Shown here: piece by piece, positions 25,736-34,320 of the stretch
How positions within the stretch are numbered: position 1 is the stretch's first letter
Layout: every line of letters starts with the position of its first letter
Assembly (NCBI GenBank): GCA_945892985.1
Contig: CAMDDU010000017.1
Coordinates: 1-64,000 of the forward strand
Origin: CAITSH01 sp945892985
GTDB lineage: Bacteria > Pseudomonadota > Gammaproteobacteria > Burkholderiales > SG8-39
Reading direction: 5' to 3'
Length of the DNA: 64,000 nucleotides
The notes under the pieces: model-generated
Databases searched by the model: none
Seen by the model: only the letters and a program-made list of their open reading frames with translations
Told to the model about the DNA's origin: nothing
Made by a program: the position numbers and the translations under genes

Positions 25736-26428
25736 ATGAAAAAAAGAGCAACTAAAGAACCGCAGTACGCCAATGTTTTTGAGACTTTGGAAAAATATGG
25801 TGAAACCAAGCTTGGGCTTATGGTCAATCAGGCTTGGAATGACGACCCCAAGCGGGTTCTCTTCACGCTTGCGCGTTACAAATTTGTAGCAAAGATGTTG
25901 TCTGGGGCGGCCACAGTGCTTGAAATTGGTTGCGCGGATGCATTCGGGACACGGCTTGTACAGCAAGAGGTTGGCAAGCTGACGGCAGTTGATTTTGATC
26001 CTGTATTTATTGAAGACGTCGTAGCCCGGTCCAACCCGCACTGGCCGCTGGAAAGCTTAGTTCATGATTTGGTTGCCAGTCCCGTTTCCGGTACGTTTGA
26101 TGCAGCATACTGCCTTGATGTGCTGGAACACATCAAACCTGAAGATGAGGACGCCTTTTTGCGGCATATGATCCAATCATTGACCCCCAATGGCGTAGCG
26201 ATTATTGGAATGCCCTCCCTCGAATCTCAGGCTTTTGCATCACCCCAAAGCAAGGCGGGGCATGTCAACTGCAAATCCGGTCCAGATCTCAAGCGTGTGT
26301 TGCTTCATCATTTTCACAATGTATTCCTTTTCTCAATGAACGACGAAGTTGTCCATACCGGCTTTCACCCTATGGCCCATTACCTTCTCGGTATTTGCGC
26401 TGGCCGACGAGATGCATCCAATCAGTGA
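25736..26428 (+). CDS. Class I SAM-dependent methyltransferase
   Basis: The 230-residue protein has VLEIGCADAFGTRLV, LTAVDFDPVFIED, YCLDVLEHIKPEDEDAF and LTPNGVAIIGMPSLESQ, all normal for class I O-methyltransferases. A good ribosome-binding site (AGAGGTAAGGA) precedes the ATG. Its stop overlaps the GTG start of the following SDR (GTGA), showing translational coupling. Confidence 0.85.
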   Translation: MKKRATKEPQYANVFETLEKYGETKLGLMVNQAWNDDPKRVLFTLARYKFVAKMLSGAATVLEIGCADAFGTRLVQQEVGKLTAVDFDPVFIEDVVARSNPHWPLESLVHDLVASPVSGTFDAAYCLDVLEHIKPEDEDAFLRHMIQSLTPNGVAIIGMPSLESQAFASPQSKAGHVNCKSGPDLKRVLLHHFHNVFLFSMNDEVVHTGFHPMAHYLLGICAGRRDASNQ

Positions 26429-27288
26429 TCGACACGCTGATAATTGGCGGGGATAGTCTAATTGGGAGTGGCCTTTACAGGCATTTGAAGGCGGCTGGGG
26501 AAAAGGTCGTTGTTACGTCGAGGCGGGATGGTGTAATTAGGCCGGATTCAATCCATTTCGATTTATCGCGACCAACTCGCATGGACCTGATTGCGAAGAC
26601 AGTGGTCATGTGCGCAGGGATCACTGATCTCAAGTTCTGCGAAGCAGATCCCGCTGCTACGCGTCGCGTCAACGTCGATTCAACCGTGGCGGCATTGGAA
26701 ACTGCACATGCGGAAGGTAGCCGAGTCGTTTATTTGTCCTCGCACGCGGTGTTCGATGGATTGACGCCAATGTTGCCGATCGGTGCGCCGACCAGCGCGA
26801 TAATTGAGTACGGGAAACAGAAATCTGAAGTGGAGAAAAGGCTGATCGCGCTGGGGGAGCGTGCATGTGTGGTGCGAATGACTAAAGTCATGTCGTGCCA
26901 AGTCGCATTAATCTCAAAGTGGATTTCCTCGCTCGAGAAAAACGAAAGTATTTCCCCTTTCGAAGATCTTTTGATGAGCCCGATTTCACTCAGGTTTTTA
27001 GTTTCTCTTATTGCCGATTACCCGATACGGGGTATGGTTCATGTATCTAGCGGCATACAATTAACGTATGCGGAGTTCGCAAACGAGCTTGTGAGGATGT
27101 TTGGTTTCCGACGACAGCTTGTGTGCCCGGTAAGCGCGAAGGATGCAGGAATTGAATTGTTGTATCGACCGCGCTTCACGACGTTGGCGATGGCTGACAC
27201 TGAGAAACGCTTTGGTGTCGGGAGCCAGTCGCTCAGGGCGGTAATGGCCGACCTGCTGCAGGAATATTCCTCAAGCAAGCTCGGTTGA
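26425..27288 (+). CDS. RmlD-like NAD(P)-dependent sugar reductase/epimerase
   Basis: The GTG at 26425 overlapping the upstream TGA is the probable start (287 residues). The N-terminus LIIGGDSLIGSGLYRHL is a variant Rossmann motif. SSHAVFDG, EYGKQKSEVEKRL (Tyr and Lys of YxxxK) and a C-terminal part resemble dTDP-4-dehydrorhamnose reductases. It probably reduces a 4-keto-sugar; it is not the RmlD of the rhamnose set, which lies at 43598-44449. Confidence 0.78.
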   Translation: MIDTLIIGGDSLIGSGLYRHLKAAGEKVVVTSRRDGVIRPDSIHFDLSRPTRMDLIAKTVVMCAGITDLKFCEADPAATRRVNVDSTVAALETAHAEGSRVVYLSSHAVFDGLTPMLPIGAPTSAIIEYGKQKSEVEKRLIALGERACVVRMTKVMSCQVALISKWISSLEKNESISPFEDLLMSPISLRFLVSLIADYPIRGMVHVSSGIQLTYAEFANELVRMFGFRRQLVCPVSAKDAGIELLYRPRFTTLAMADTEKRFGVGSQSLRAVMADLLQEYSSSKLG

Positions 27289-27354
27289 TCTCGATATCGT
27301 GGTTTGTTTAGTCACGATTTAAAAATTTTTAGCCAACCACATACTCATAAGCCG

Positions 27355-28935
27355 ATGCGCCCACCCTCAATTGCCGCCTTCTGGACTAAAGTGATCGACA
27401 GGATCAGGGTCGCGCGCACGCAGGGGCAATTTGCGTTCGCCTCGCGCATGTACTGGCATGTACGCGCGCTCTATGGTCGGGCAAAGGCTTTTTTACTGTT
27501 CTCAATTTGCCTGATTGCGACGGCATTTCGATTGCCTTGGCATTATGCGTACTGGGTCGTTGGTGACAGACTCTTGTCCGCACTTTATGATCTTGTTGAG
27601 TCGGACGACTACCGTGTGGACAGAGTTGATGTGCTCTATAGACGTGTAACATTTTATGCAAACCAAGCGAGCCGGTTTGAACCTAATTTTGTAGAAGCCG
27701 CTCAACTCTCAGCTCAGGCTGCTCTAATTTCAGGACGGATAGAGGAGTGGCTGGCGGCCCGGCGCCTATTTGTCACTTTCCAGGAAAATAGGGCGAAAAG
27801 CGCGGGCAGCGCACAGCATAATGTCCGCACTATTAACTGTCGTCAGATATTCAACACACTTGGGCATGCATTCACGCTGGATGCTTGGATAAAGTCCGGG
27901 ATACTTGGGATGCGGCCGAATTGGCGAAGCATCATACTGGTCGAGCCACCGTGGAAGATACGTCCGATCAATCAATGCATGATTGATTATTGGAAGCAGT
28001 ACCTGGAATTTATCGAAGATCCACGTGAACAGGCCAAGTGGCGACCGAGGGAGAGTGACTTACGCACCCATCACGATTTCTACATCCCATGTGGAGAAAG
28101 AATCGTTCCTTTTTCCCACTCGGCATCCGTCTGGGTTCAGGCGGAGTGGGAACGGCAGGGGCGAAAACCTTTGATGCAACTCAGCGATGCACATAGACAT
28201 CGGGGGTGGGAGGCGCTGCAAGGAATGGGAGTGCCGCCGAATGCCTGGTTTGTCGTTACGCATGTACGGTCGAGCGGCTTCAAGGGGGCGGAAGGCTACC
28301 GCGATTCGGACATCACGGCCTACTTGGACGCCTACAGGGAAGTTACCTCCCGGGGTGGCTGGGTGATCAGGTTGGGCGACAGATCGATGGTCCCTTTGCC
28401 GGAAATGCCGAATGTGATCGATTACGCCTTGCGCCCGGACAAAAGCGACTGGATGGATGTATTTTTGATGACTGCGGCGCGATTCATGATCGGGACATCG
28501 TCAGGCCCCACGGCCGTCAGTTATATTTTTGGTGTGCCTGTTGTAATGACGAATAATCTTCCAAGCGCGGCAACCTATTTTTCCCGGCAGGACATTTTCC
28601 TGCCCCGGTTGATGCGGAAAAAAGATGGTGGTTTTTTGAATTTGGAAGCATTGATGACGCTCCCTTACAGCATGGGGGTGATCGATGGCATGTACAAAAA
28701 TGTTTTCCAGGTCGAGACTATTCCCAATACATCCGAAGAGATCGCCGATGCGGCCGTGGAAATGCTTGAAAAACTGGATGGCTCAATGCGGTACACGGAA
28801 CAGGACGAAGCCCTGCAGTCACGGTTTAAGTCGCTGACCGCGGAACGCGAGGTGATGATCGGCTTGCCCGGGTTTGAAATCCAGTGCCGCCTGGGTCGTG
28901 GCTTTTTGCGTAATCATCAAGCTCTGCTCGGTTGA
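27355..28935 (+). CDS. TIGR04372-like putative glycosyltransferase (second copy)
   Basis: From the ATG at 27355 it has 526 residues; an upstream TTG at 27304 is possible. Hydrophobic residues near position 45-65 suggest a membrane anchor. The C-terminal half contains WFVVTHVRSSGFKGAEGYRDSD-like phosphate-site residues, WVIRLGDRSMVPLPEMPNV, and MIGTSSGPTAVSYIFGVPVV, the same order of blocks as the 420-residue protein at 18878-20140. It closes the ABC transporter/methyltransferase operon. Likely a membrane-associated glycosyltransferase with unknown donor. Confidence 0.62.
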   Translation: MRPPSIAAFWTKVIDRIRVARTQGQFAFASRMYWHVRALYGRAKAFLLFSICLIATAFRLPWHYAYWVVGDRLLSALYDLVESDDYRVDRVDVLYRRVTFYANQASRFEPNFVEAAQLSAQAALISGRIEEWLAARRLFVTFQENRAKSAGSAQHNVRTINCRQIFNTLGHAFTLDAWIKSGILGMRPNWRSIILVEPPWKIRPINQCMIDYWKQYLEFIEDPREQAKWRPRESDLRTHHDFYIPCGERIVPFSHSASVWVQAEWERQGRKPLMQLSDAHRHRGWEALQGMGVPPNAWFVVTHVRSSGFKGAEGYRDSDITAYLDAYREVTSRGGWVIRLGDRSMVPLPEMPNVIDYALRPDKSDWMDVFLMTAARFMIGTSSGPTAVSYIFGVPVVMTNNLPSAATYFSRQDIFLPRLMRKKDGGFLNLEALMTLPYSMGVIDGMYKNVFQVETIPNTSEEIADAAVEMLEKLDGSMRYTEQDEALQSRFKSLTAEREVMIGLPGFEIQCRLGRGFLRNHQALLG

Positions 28936-28967
28936 TCCGTGGGGGCCTGGATTTATCCCTGTCCGAA

Positions 28968-29948
28968 CTAAACAGTCGTGCCCTTTTTCCTTCCTTCGGG
29001 CTCGTAGATGCTATAGCAAGTCGAGCACAACTTCAGTTTGTCATGCTGCATGTCAGCAAGCATCTCCCTGTAATTAAACAGGGTGCTGGACATCCAAATC
29101 TCGTCAATCGTGCTCTTGTTTAAATCACCCAGAAGCATGAGGTTGTTGAAATCGCCGGCGCAGGCCGTGATCGTGCCGTCAAAGTTGATTGTGAGCTTGT
29201 CAAATACCTCCGGGCATTCCGGGTGTTCACCGAACTTGATTTGATGTGACTTTAACGATACGAGTGTTACCTTTTCTTCTTTTTTTAGTTTTACTTTTGT
29301 CACGTCAATGTGTTCAAGGTTGGTGTAGCCGACGTTGACGAAATCCGTGAACTTTTGGACATGCTCCTTGAAATCTTCAACCATTTCCGGCGATTCGTAG
29401 GTAATGGTGGATGAGACTTGCATAAAGGGAACGGGGCGCTCGCCGCGAATCTCATACATTGTGCGGATTACTTCGAGCAGTTCGTTAAAGTAGTCGGTGT
29501 TGCGCATTTCCCTGTAGGACTTCTGGTCGACGCCTTGGAATGAAAACTTGATGCTTTCAAATTCCAGGTCGCAGAGCAATTCCATGATCTCTCGTGTCAG
29601 CTTTGAGCCATTGGTGTTCATATGGCACAAGATGCCCTGCTTTTTTGCGTAGGTAATGAATTCGAGGTATTCAGGATGGCCCAAAGGTTCGCCCCATCCG
29701 ATGAATCTCAGGCCTACATTCTTGCCTTTGATTTGGTCGACTATTTTATAAAACGTCGCCTTTTCCATATAGCCCGATTTCCGGCTCATCATCCGGTTAC
29801 CCGTCGGACACATTAGGCAACGAAAATTGCATACGTTCGTCACCTCTATGTCGATGAGGCGCGGAAATTCAGGGAGGTTCTTAAGCTTTTCTTTTGAATT
29901 TCCCTTGTTAGCTTCGGCATACAGATGGGTAAAAGGATTGGTTCTCAT
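28968..29948 (-). CDS. Radical SAM/SPASM domain protein
   Basis: The 326-residue protein has the cluster motif C40-x3-C44-x2-C47 (CNFRCLMC), GWGEPLGHPE, and a C-terminal SPASM-like set of cysteines (ITACAGDFNN ... LCSTCYS). SPASM proteins carry auxiliary Fe-S clusters and modify peptides, proteins or sugars. It is adjacent to a methyltransferase and a LIC12162-type transferase, both cell-surface related. Its substrate is unknown. Confidence 0.85.
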   Translation of the reverse strand: MRTNPFTHLYAEANKGNSKEKLKNLPEFPRLIDIEVTNVCNFRCLMCPTGNRMMSRKSGYMEKATFYKIVDQIKGKNVGLRFIGWGEPLGHPEYLEFITYAKKQGILCHMNTNGSKLTREIMELLCDLEFESIKFSFQGVDQKSYREMRNTDYFNELLEVIRTMYEIRGERPVPFMQVSSTITYESPEMVEDFKEHVQKFTDFVNVGYTNLEHIDVTKVKLKKEEKVTLVSLKSHQIKFGEHPECPEVFDKLTINFDGTITACAGDFNNLMLLGDLNKSTIDEIWMSSTLFNYREMLADMQHDKLKLCSTCYSIYEPEGRKKGTTV

Positions 29949-30039
29949 TTTTTTAGGCTCGAATTAAGTTGAGTAGGGGCGATTTTTCTGCGCGCCTCGT
30001 GCTTCAGCTTGTAATAAGCAGCAGGGATTTTCTGTGTGC

Positions 30040-30957
30040 TCAAGGTCTTAAGCTTTCAAAGTACTTCGACTGTTCGTGCCATTTCTGCAGAAAATCCTTT
30101 ATGTCTGACGGGTCGTCCGTCGCAAACAGCGTATCGTCTGAAGGCAGTTCAACTTTTTTCGCGATTATACACAGGACGTCCGAATCAAAATATCGATTCA
30201 CCCATTCGATCTTGAAGCCCGTTGCGCCGAGCAGGGCGCTCAGGCTTTTCAAGGAAAAAAAATGGGGATGCATGTCTAATGGGTGATTGCTCGTTATATA
30301 GTCTCTGAGGGATTTTCGAAAAGGAACGAGAATTCTGGAGCTATCGGACACACAAAGATAGCCATCGTCACGAATGTGGTTCCGGATGTCTAGCAATACA
30401 TCGACTACATCAATGCAATTGCATAGCGTCCACGAGACCGTCCCGAAGTCCACTTCGAATTCGGCTTGTTGCCCGGCCTTGCCTAATGTTTTGTTGCTCA
30501 CGCTGAAACCATCTTCCATCAATCTGGAGGCTAACGATGCAGACGCCTCCGTGCCTGTGATGGAGATATCGGGCATGTACTCTCTGGCGTATCTCAGAAA
30601 AACGCCCTGACCCGTGGCAAAGTCGCACAGGGTCTTGATTTCGATGTTGCTCCGTTTTAGAAACTCGATTACTGAAAGTAGTACATAAAGAAGCCGACTG
30701 TGGGCGAATGGATTGGAGGCTGAGTAATCATCAGGGTTGGTTGACTTGAAAATCACATCGGTCCAGTAGTTTGCGATTTCCAGCGATGAGTACCGTTTTT
30801 CTGATCGCAGAACCCCGGTTTTTCTGTCAACGCACAATAAATCACCACCGGTCCATTCTGCGCTGCAAGCGAGAGGATCCGTTCCGACAAACCCCTGTCT
30901 TTTAAAAGATTCGAGAATTTCGGTGGTGCTGGGTGTGCAATTTTGCAGCAAGGCCAT
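30040..30957 (-). CDS. Class I SAM-dependent methyltransferase
   Basis: The 305-residue protein has an N-terminal extension of about 100 residues with a Cys-containing region, then LCDFATGQGVFLRYA (SAM motif I), ISITGTEAS, and WTLCNCIDVVDVLLDIRNHIRDDGYLC. HPHFFSLKSLSALLGATGF is typical of the C-terminal part of Methyltransf_23-like enzymes. It lies between the SPASM protein and the LIC12162-type gene. The acceptor is unknown. Confidence 0.75.
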   Translation of the reverse strand: MALLQNCTPSTTEILESFKRQGFVGTDPLACSAEWTGGDLLCVDRKTGVLRSEKRYSSLEIANYWTDVIFKSTNPDDYSASNPFAHSRLLYVLLSVIEFLKRSNIEIKTLCDFATGQGVFLRYAREYMPDISITGTEASASLASRLMEDGFSVSNKTLGKAGQQAEFEVDFGTVSWTLCNCIDVVDVLLDIRNHIRDDGYLCVSDSSRILVPFRKSLRDYITSNHPLDMHPHFFSLKSLSALLGATGFKIEWVNRYFDSDVLCIIAKKVELPSDDTLFATDDPSDIKDFLQKWHEQSKYFESLRP

Positions 30958-31107
30958 TTTTGTTGTTACCCGCGACTCAAATTCTCGCGATGATATCAGC
31001 AGATTAGAGGGGTGAATTGGCCTATTTTATAAAGGGGTATTCTGGCCATGAACGCGCCTTGCATTTTCACGATTTGGCTCGGGTCGCGGTGACCTCGCAC
31101 TGAGGGG

Positions 31108-32886
31108 TTAGGAGCGGAATGCGTCTTTTAGGTCGTTGATTGGCGTATGCGTAAATTTCGCGTATTTCAAACAAAACCTTATTCGCGCATCTTGAGTGGC
31201 CTGGAGGTTCCACCACTTGTCGACATTGTTTGCATGTGCGTTTATGTGGCTTGCCGCCGACTCAAATGAGCCGTGAAAAATACCAACGTCAATCAAATCC
31301 TCGAACGCCGGCTTGGCTGAATCCCGAATAGACCGCATTCCCCCGATCCAGAAGGCGATGGTTGGAATGTTTTGGGAAAGATTCTCAAGAAACCCGGTTG
31401 AATTGTAGGTGAATACCAGCAATTTCATCTGGGGTGTGAGTTTCTCCAGTGTGCATTCTCCCCTATCAATAGAGATTGGGAATTTCAGATCAGATAAGCG
31501 GGCGTAACCATCCCAACCGGACGCGTCTCTGCCATCCAGGCGCATAACGGCATTGGCCCTGTGAGCCGGGCCCAATAAGTCGAAAAAACTCAACTGGTCT
31601 TCCCAGTGCCGCAGATATTCGCCTGTGCCGTCCCAAAGTTTCCTATTAATGTCCAGCGCCTCGGCGACCAGGATTATTTTCCCTTTTGGATTTAGGGGGG
31701 GACGTTTCCCCCCCCTGCCAAGGGTTTTAATCAAAAAGGCAGGGGTATGCTGGGGGAGGGTTTTGGCATCGCCCCAGGTAATGTATTTATCCGCGGTTTC
31801 TTCTTCAATCGTTATTGCCGGTATTCGTTGGGTACCAAAATTGCCACCATGCTGCCCAACGAAATAGGGAGTGCCCGACTCGGTTTTTTGGGCAACCCAG
31901 ATTTTGAATATCTCATCGTGTTCGTAATTGTTGCAGGTAAATATGAATTCAGGATCATCCGGCCAGGATTTGTGCTGCGCAACAGCTTGAAGTTCCTTGA
32001 ATCCTTCCAGATAGCAAATGGGAATGGCTTCGAATAGAAGCTTTCTGATTTGTCTCTCCACGCCGGTAACTTCATCGCGGAAGATTTCTCTTTTCAAATC
32101 TAACCGCAATTGTCTGTCCGGTGGAACGTCAAGAAAAAACTGGCTGGTATCCCAAACTTGGGGTAGTTGACCCAATGACAAATGCAGTTTGCATTCCGCC
32201 CATCTTGGGAGGTAGCTGCCGATTATCAGCGCGTTCTTTTTTGAATAGAATCCTGCCAGGGTTGCAAAGAAGATACGTCTTAGCTTCAGCAGGTGTTCCT
32301 TGAAAAAACCGTTTCTTGAAGTTTTTTGTTGTTTGCGAAATCCGTGACCAAGATCCAAATCTACAACGTCAGTTTTTACTCTGCCGCCATTTATATCACC
32401 CAGGATTTTCTGAAATACAACGTGATTCCAATTGGCGTCGTCAGCGGCATACAGGAACTCAAGGATATTGCGAGTGGCTAGTTCGTATTTTTCGGGATTG
32501 GCTACGGCAGTGCCAGACAGCTTGTAATTGTCCAGGCAGCTGTCCAGGGTGTGGTAACGGTTAAAAATAATATGTACGAAAGCCTTTAGCCAATGGCCAA
32601 GAACAATCTTCCAGAAGCGGTCACCATGGTTTGACTTGTGATGGGTGTTTAAAATCTTGCGCAGGCTGGTAAATATCGTTTGCTCGAGCTGGCACGCGGT
32701 CGAGTAATTCTCATCTTTTGAGGCGGGAGCCAGACTGAACGGTTCGGCTACAACGCGATCCATTTTCAACCAGATGTGCCGTCGCCTGTATTCCCTGCAC
32801 CATTCGCCCAAAAACAGCACGGGACGGTCATGCTTCCAGGTTCCTTCGACTGCCGTGGTAACAAGGTAACGTGCTATTTCCGTCAT
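31108..32886 (-). CDS. LIC12162-family putative transferase
   Basis: The 592-residue protein opens with RYLVTTAVEGTWKHDRPVLFLGEWC, which I recognise as the hallmark of the LIC12162 family of putative transferases found in surface-polysaccharide loci of Leptospira and others. Further blocks include YFVGQHGGNFGT and YNSTGFLENLSQNIPTIAF, resembling CDP-glycerol/capsule-type glycosyltransferases. It is next to the amidination genes. It probably transfers an unusual, possibly amidinated, sugar. Confidence 0.7.
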   Translation of the reverse strand: MTEIARYLVTTAVEGTWKHDRPVLFLGEWCREYRRRHIWLKMDRVVAEPFSLAPASKDENYSTACQLEQTIFTSLRKILNTHHKSNHGDRFWKIVLGHWLKAFVHIIFNRYHTLDSCLDNYKLSGTAVANPEKYELATRNILEFLYAADDANWNHVVFQKILGDINGGRVKTDVVDLDLGHGFRKQQKTSRNGFFKEHLLKLRRIFFATLAGFYSKKNALIIGSYLPRWAECKLHLSLGQLPQVWDTSQFFLDVPPDRQLRLDLKREIFRDEVTGVERQIRKLLFEAIPICYLEGFKELQAVAQHKSWPDDPEFIFTCNNYEHDEIFKIWVAQKTESGTPYFVGQHGGNFGTQRIPAITIEEETADKYITWGDAKTLPQHTPAFLIKTLGRGGKRPPLNPKGKIILVAEALDINRKLWDGTGEYLRHWEDQLSFFDLLGPAHRANAVMRLDGRDASGWDGYARLSDLKFPISIDRGECTLEKLTPQMKLLVFTYNSTGFLENLSQNIPTIAFWIGGMRSIRDSAKPAFEDLIDVGIFHGSFESAASHINAHANNVDKWWNLQATQDARIRFCLKYAKFTHTPINDLKDAFRS

Positions 32887-32943
32887 GTGATCGAATGCGC
32901 AGAAAATGAATCTGATTTGAAGTGCGGAGTACAGTTTCGGCGC

Positions 32944-33687
32944 TTACACGCGAACGTGTACGCCTTGCTTCACGAGAAACTGCTTTGCGCTCTTGATGCT
33001 GGTTTCAGTGAAATGATAGATGTTTGTTGTTGCAACGGCATCAGCGTGTCCCTGGGTGAAGCCATCGGCAAAATCCCGCCATTTACCCGCTCCTCCGCAA
33101 ACAATTACAGGGATTCCTACTCGGTCAGCCACGTGCCGGTTCAGTTCATTGTCATATCCCTCGAGGGAGCCATCCTTGTCCATCGAGGTTAGCAAGATCT
33201 CGCCGGCGCCTTTCTCTTCCGCGAGTTTGGCAAAGTCCTCGGCTGACCAATCCGTATGTTCGCGGCCGCAATTTTTAAACACCCGGTAACTGTTTTCGGA
33301 TTTCTTTGCGTCAATCGACACGACAACGCATTGACTGCCAAACCGTCTGGCGGCCTCGGTAATAAATTCGGGGTGCTCTATCGCGTGGGTATTTATCGCA
33401 ATCTTGTCTGCACCAAGATCCAGATATCGCCTGAAGTCATCAAGACTTCTTACCCCGCCCCCGACGCAGAGCGGAACAAAACACCTGCGGCTAAAGTCGG
33501 TAACGATCTTGTAAAAAAGCTGGGGATCCCGCCGCTCCGGCCTGCTGATATCCAGCACAACGATTTCGTCAATTGACCATGCGTCAACGAAGTTGGCGGT
33601 GTACCTGTAATCGGGAATAAACGATTTTGTTCTGCACAGTATCCCGTCGTTGAACGTGAGTACCGTGATGACCCGCTTCCTCAGCAT
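32944..33687 (-). CDS. HisF-like synthase subunit for sugar amidination (WbuZ/HisF2 type)
   Basis: The 247-residue (beta/alpha)8 protein aligns well with HisF (MLRKRVITVLTFNDG; PLCVGGGVRSLDDF; GAGEILLTSMDKDGS; VIVCGGAG). The first catalytic Asp of HisF (D11) is Thr here (VLTFNDG), while the Asp matching D130 is kept. This fits paralogues that channel ammonia from a HisH partner for sugar modification rather than histidine synthesis. It overlaps the HisH-like gene by 7 bases. Confidence 0.87.
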   Translation of the reverse strand: MLRKRVITVLTFNDGILCRTKSFIPDYRYTANFVDAWSIDEIVVLDISRPERRDPQLFYKIVTDFSRRCFVPLCVGGGVRSLDDFRRYLDLGADKIAINTHAIEHPEFITEAARRFGSQCVVVSIDAKKSENSYRVFKNCGREHTDWSAEDFAKLAEEKGAGEILLTSMDKDGSLEGYDNELNRHVADRVGIPVIVCGGAGKWRDFADGFTQGHADAVATTNIYHFTETSIKSAKQFLVKQGVHVRV

Positions 33688-34307
33688 CCGCTTACAACCT
33701 TATGGGAAAAATTCCGAAGCAGGTCGAGGCCATGCTGCTGGCTTTTCTCCGGGTGAAATTGCGTTCCAAAAATGTTTCCCTTCTGGACGGCCGATACAAA
33801 TTTCATTCCGTTTTCGGAAAACGCAATGATGTCACGCTGGTCATGGCAAACCAGATGGTAGCTGTGCGTAAAATAAAACAAGGCGCTTTCGGCGATTCCG
33901 TCGAATATGGGGCTGTCTTGTACCCGCACGACGTCGTTCCAGCCCACATGCGGAATTCGCACATCGTCACCGGTTTTTTCCAGGCGCACAACCGTGGCAT
34001 CCAGCCAGCCCAGTCCTTCCAGTCGTTCAAATTCAAAACCTTCGCGCGCCATCAATTGGTAGCCCAGGCAAATGCCGAGCACAGGGCGTTTTTGCAGGAT
34101 AACGAGATCGTGAAGCAGGTCCGGCAAACCCAGGTTGCGTAAATTTCTAATTCCGTCCGGGAATGACCCAACCCCCGGGAGAATAAGCCCGTCTGCATCG
34201 GAAATTTCCTTCAAATCCGACGTAAGAACGTGGGGGATTTCCAGCTTCTCAAGGGCGCCGCTGATGGATTGAAGATTACCCAGGCCAAAATTAATGACAG
34301 CCAGCAT
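33681..34307 (-). CDS. HisH-like glutamine amidotransferase for sugar amidination
   Basis: This 208-residue class I glutaminase has the nucleophile Cys in PVLGICLGYQLM and the His-Glu pair in TQFHPEKSQ. It forms an operon with the HisF-like subunit and the N-acetyl sugar amidotransferase. In Pseudomonas aeruginosa O5, WbpG with HisH2 and HisF2 converts an acetamido sugar to acetamidino. The same role is inferred here. Confidence 0.87.
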   Translation of the reverse strand: MLAVINFGLGNLQSISGALEKLEIPHVLTSDLKEISDADGLILPGVGSFPDGIRNLRNLGLPDLLHDLVILQKRPVLGICLGYQLMAREGFEFERLEGLGWLDATVVRLEKTGDDVRIPHVGWNDVVRVQDSPIFDGIAESALFYFTHSYHLVCHDQRDIIAFSENGMKFVSAVQKGNIFGTQFHPEKSQQHGLDLLRNFSHKVVSGC

Positions 34308-34320
34308 TATGGCCGGGCTT

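Noticed and set aside
32944..34307. hisF and hisH of histidine biosynthesis
   Set aside because: The HisF-like protein lacks the first catalytic Asp, no other his genes are present, and the partner is a WbpG-type sugar amidotransferase.
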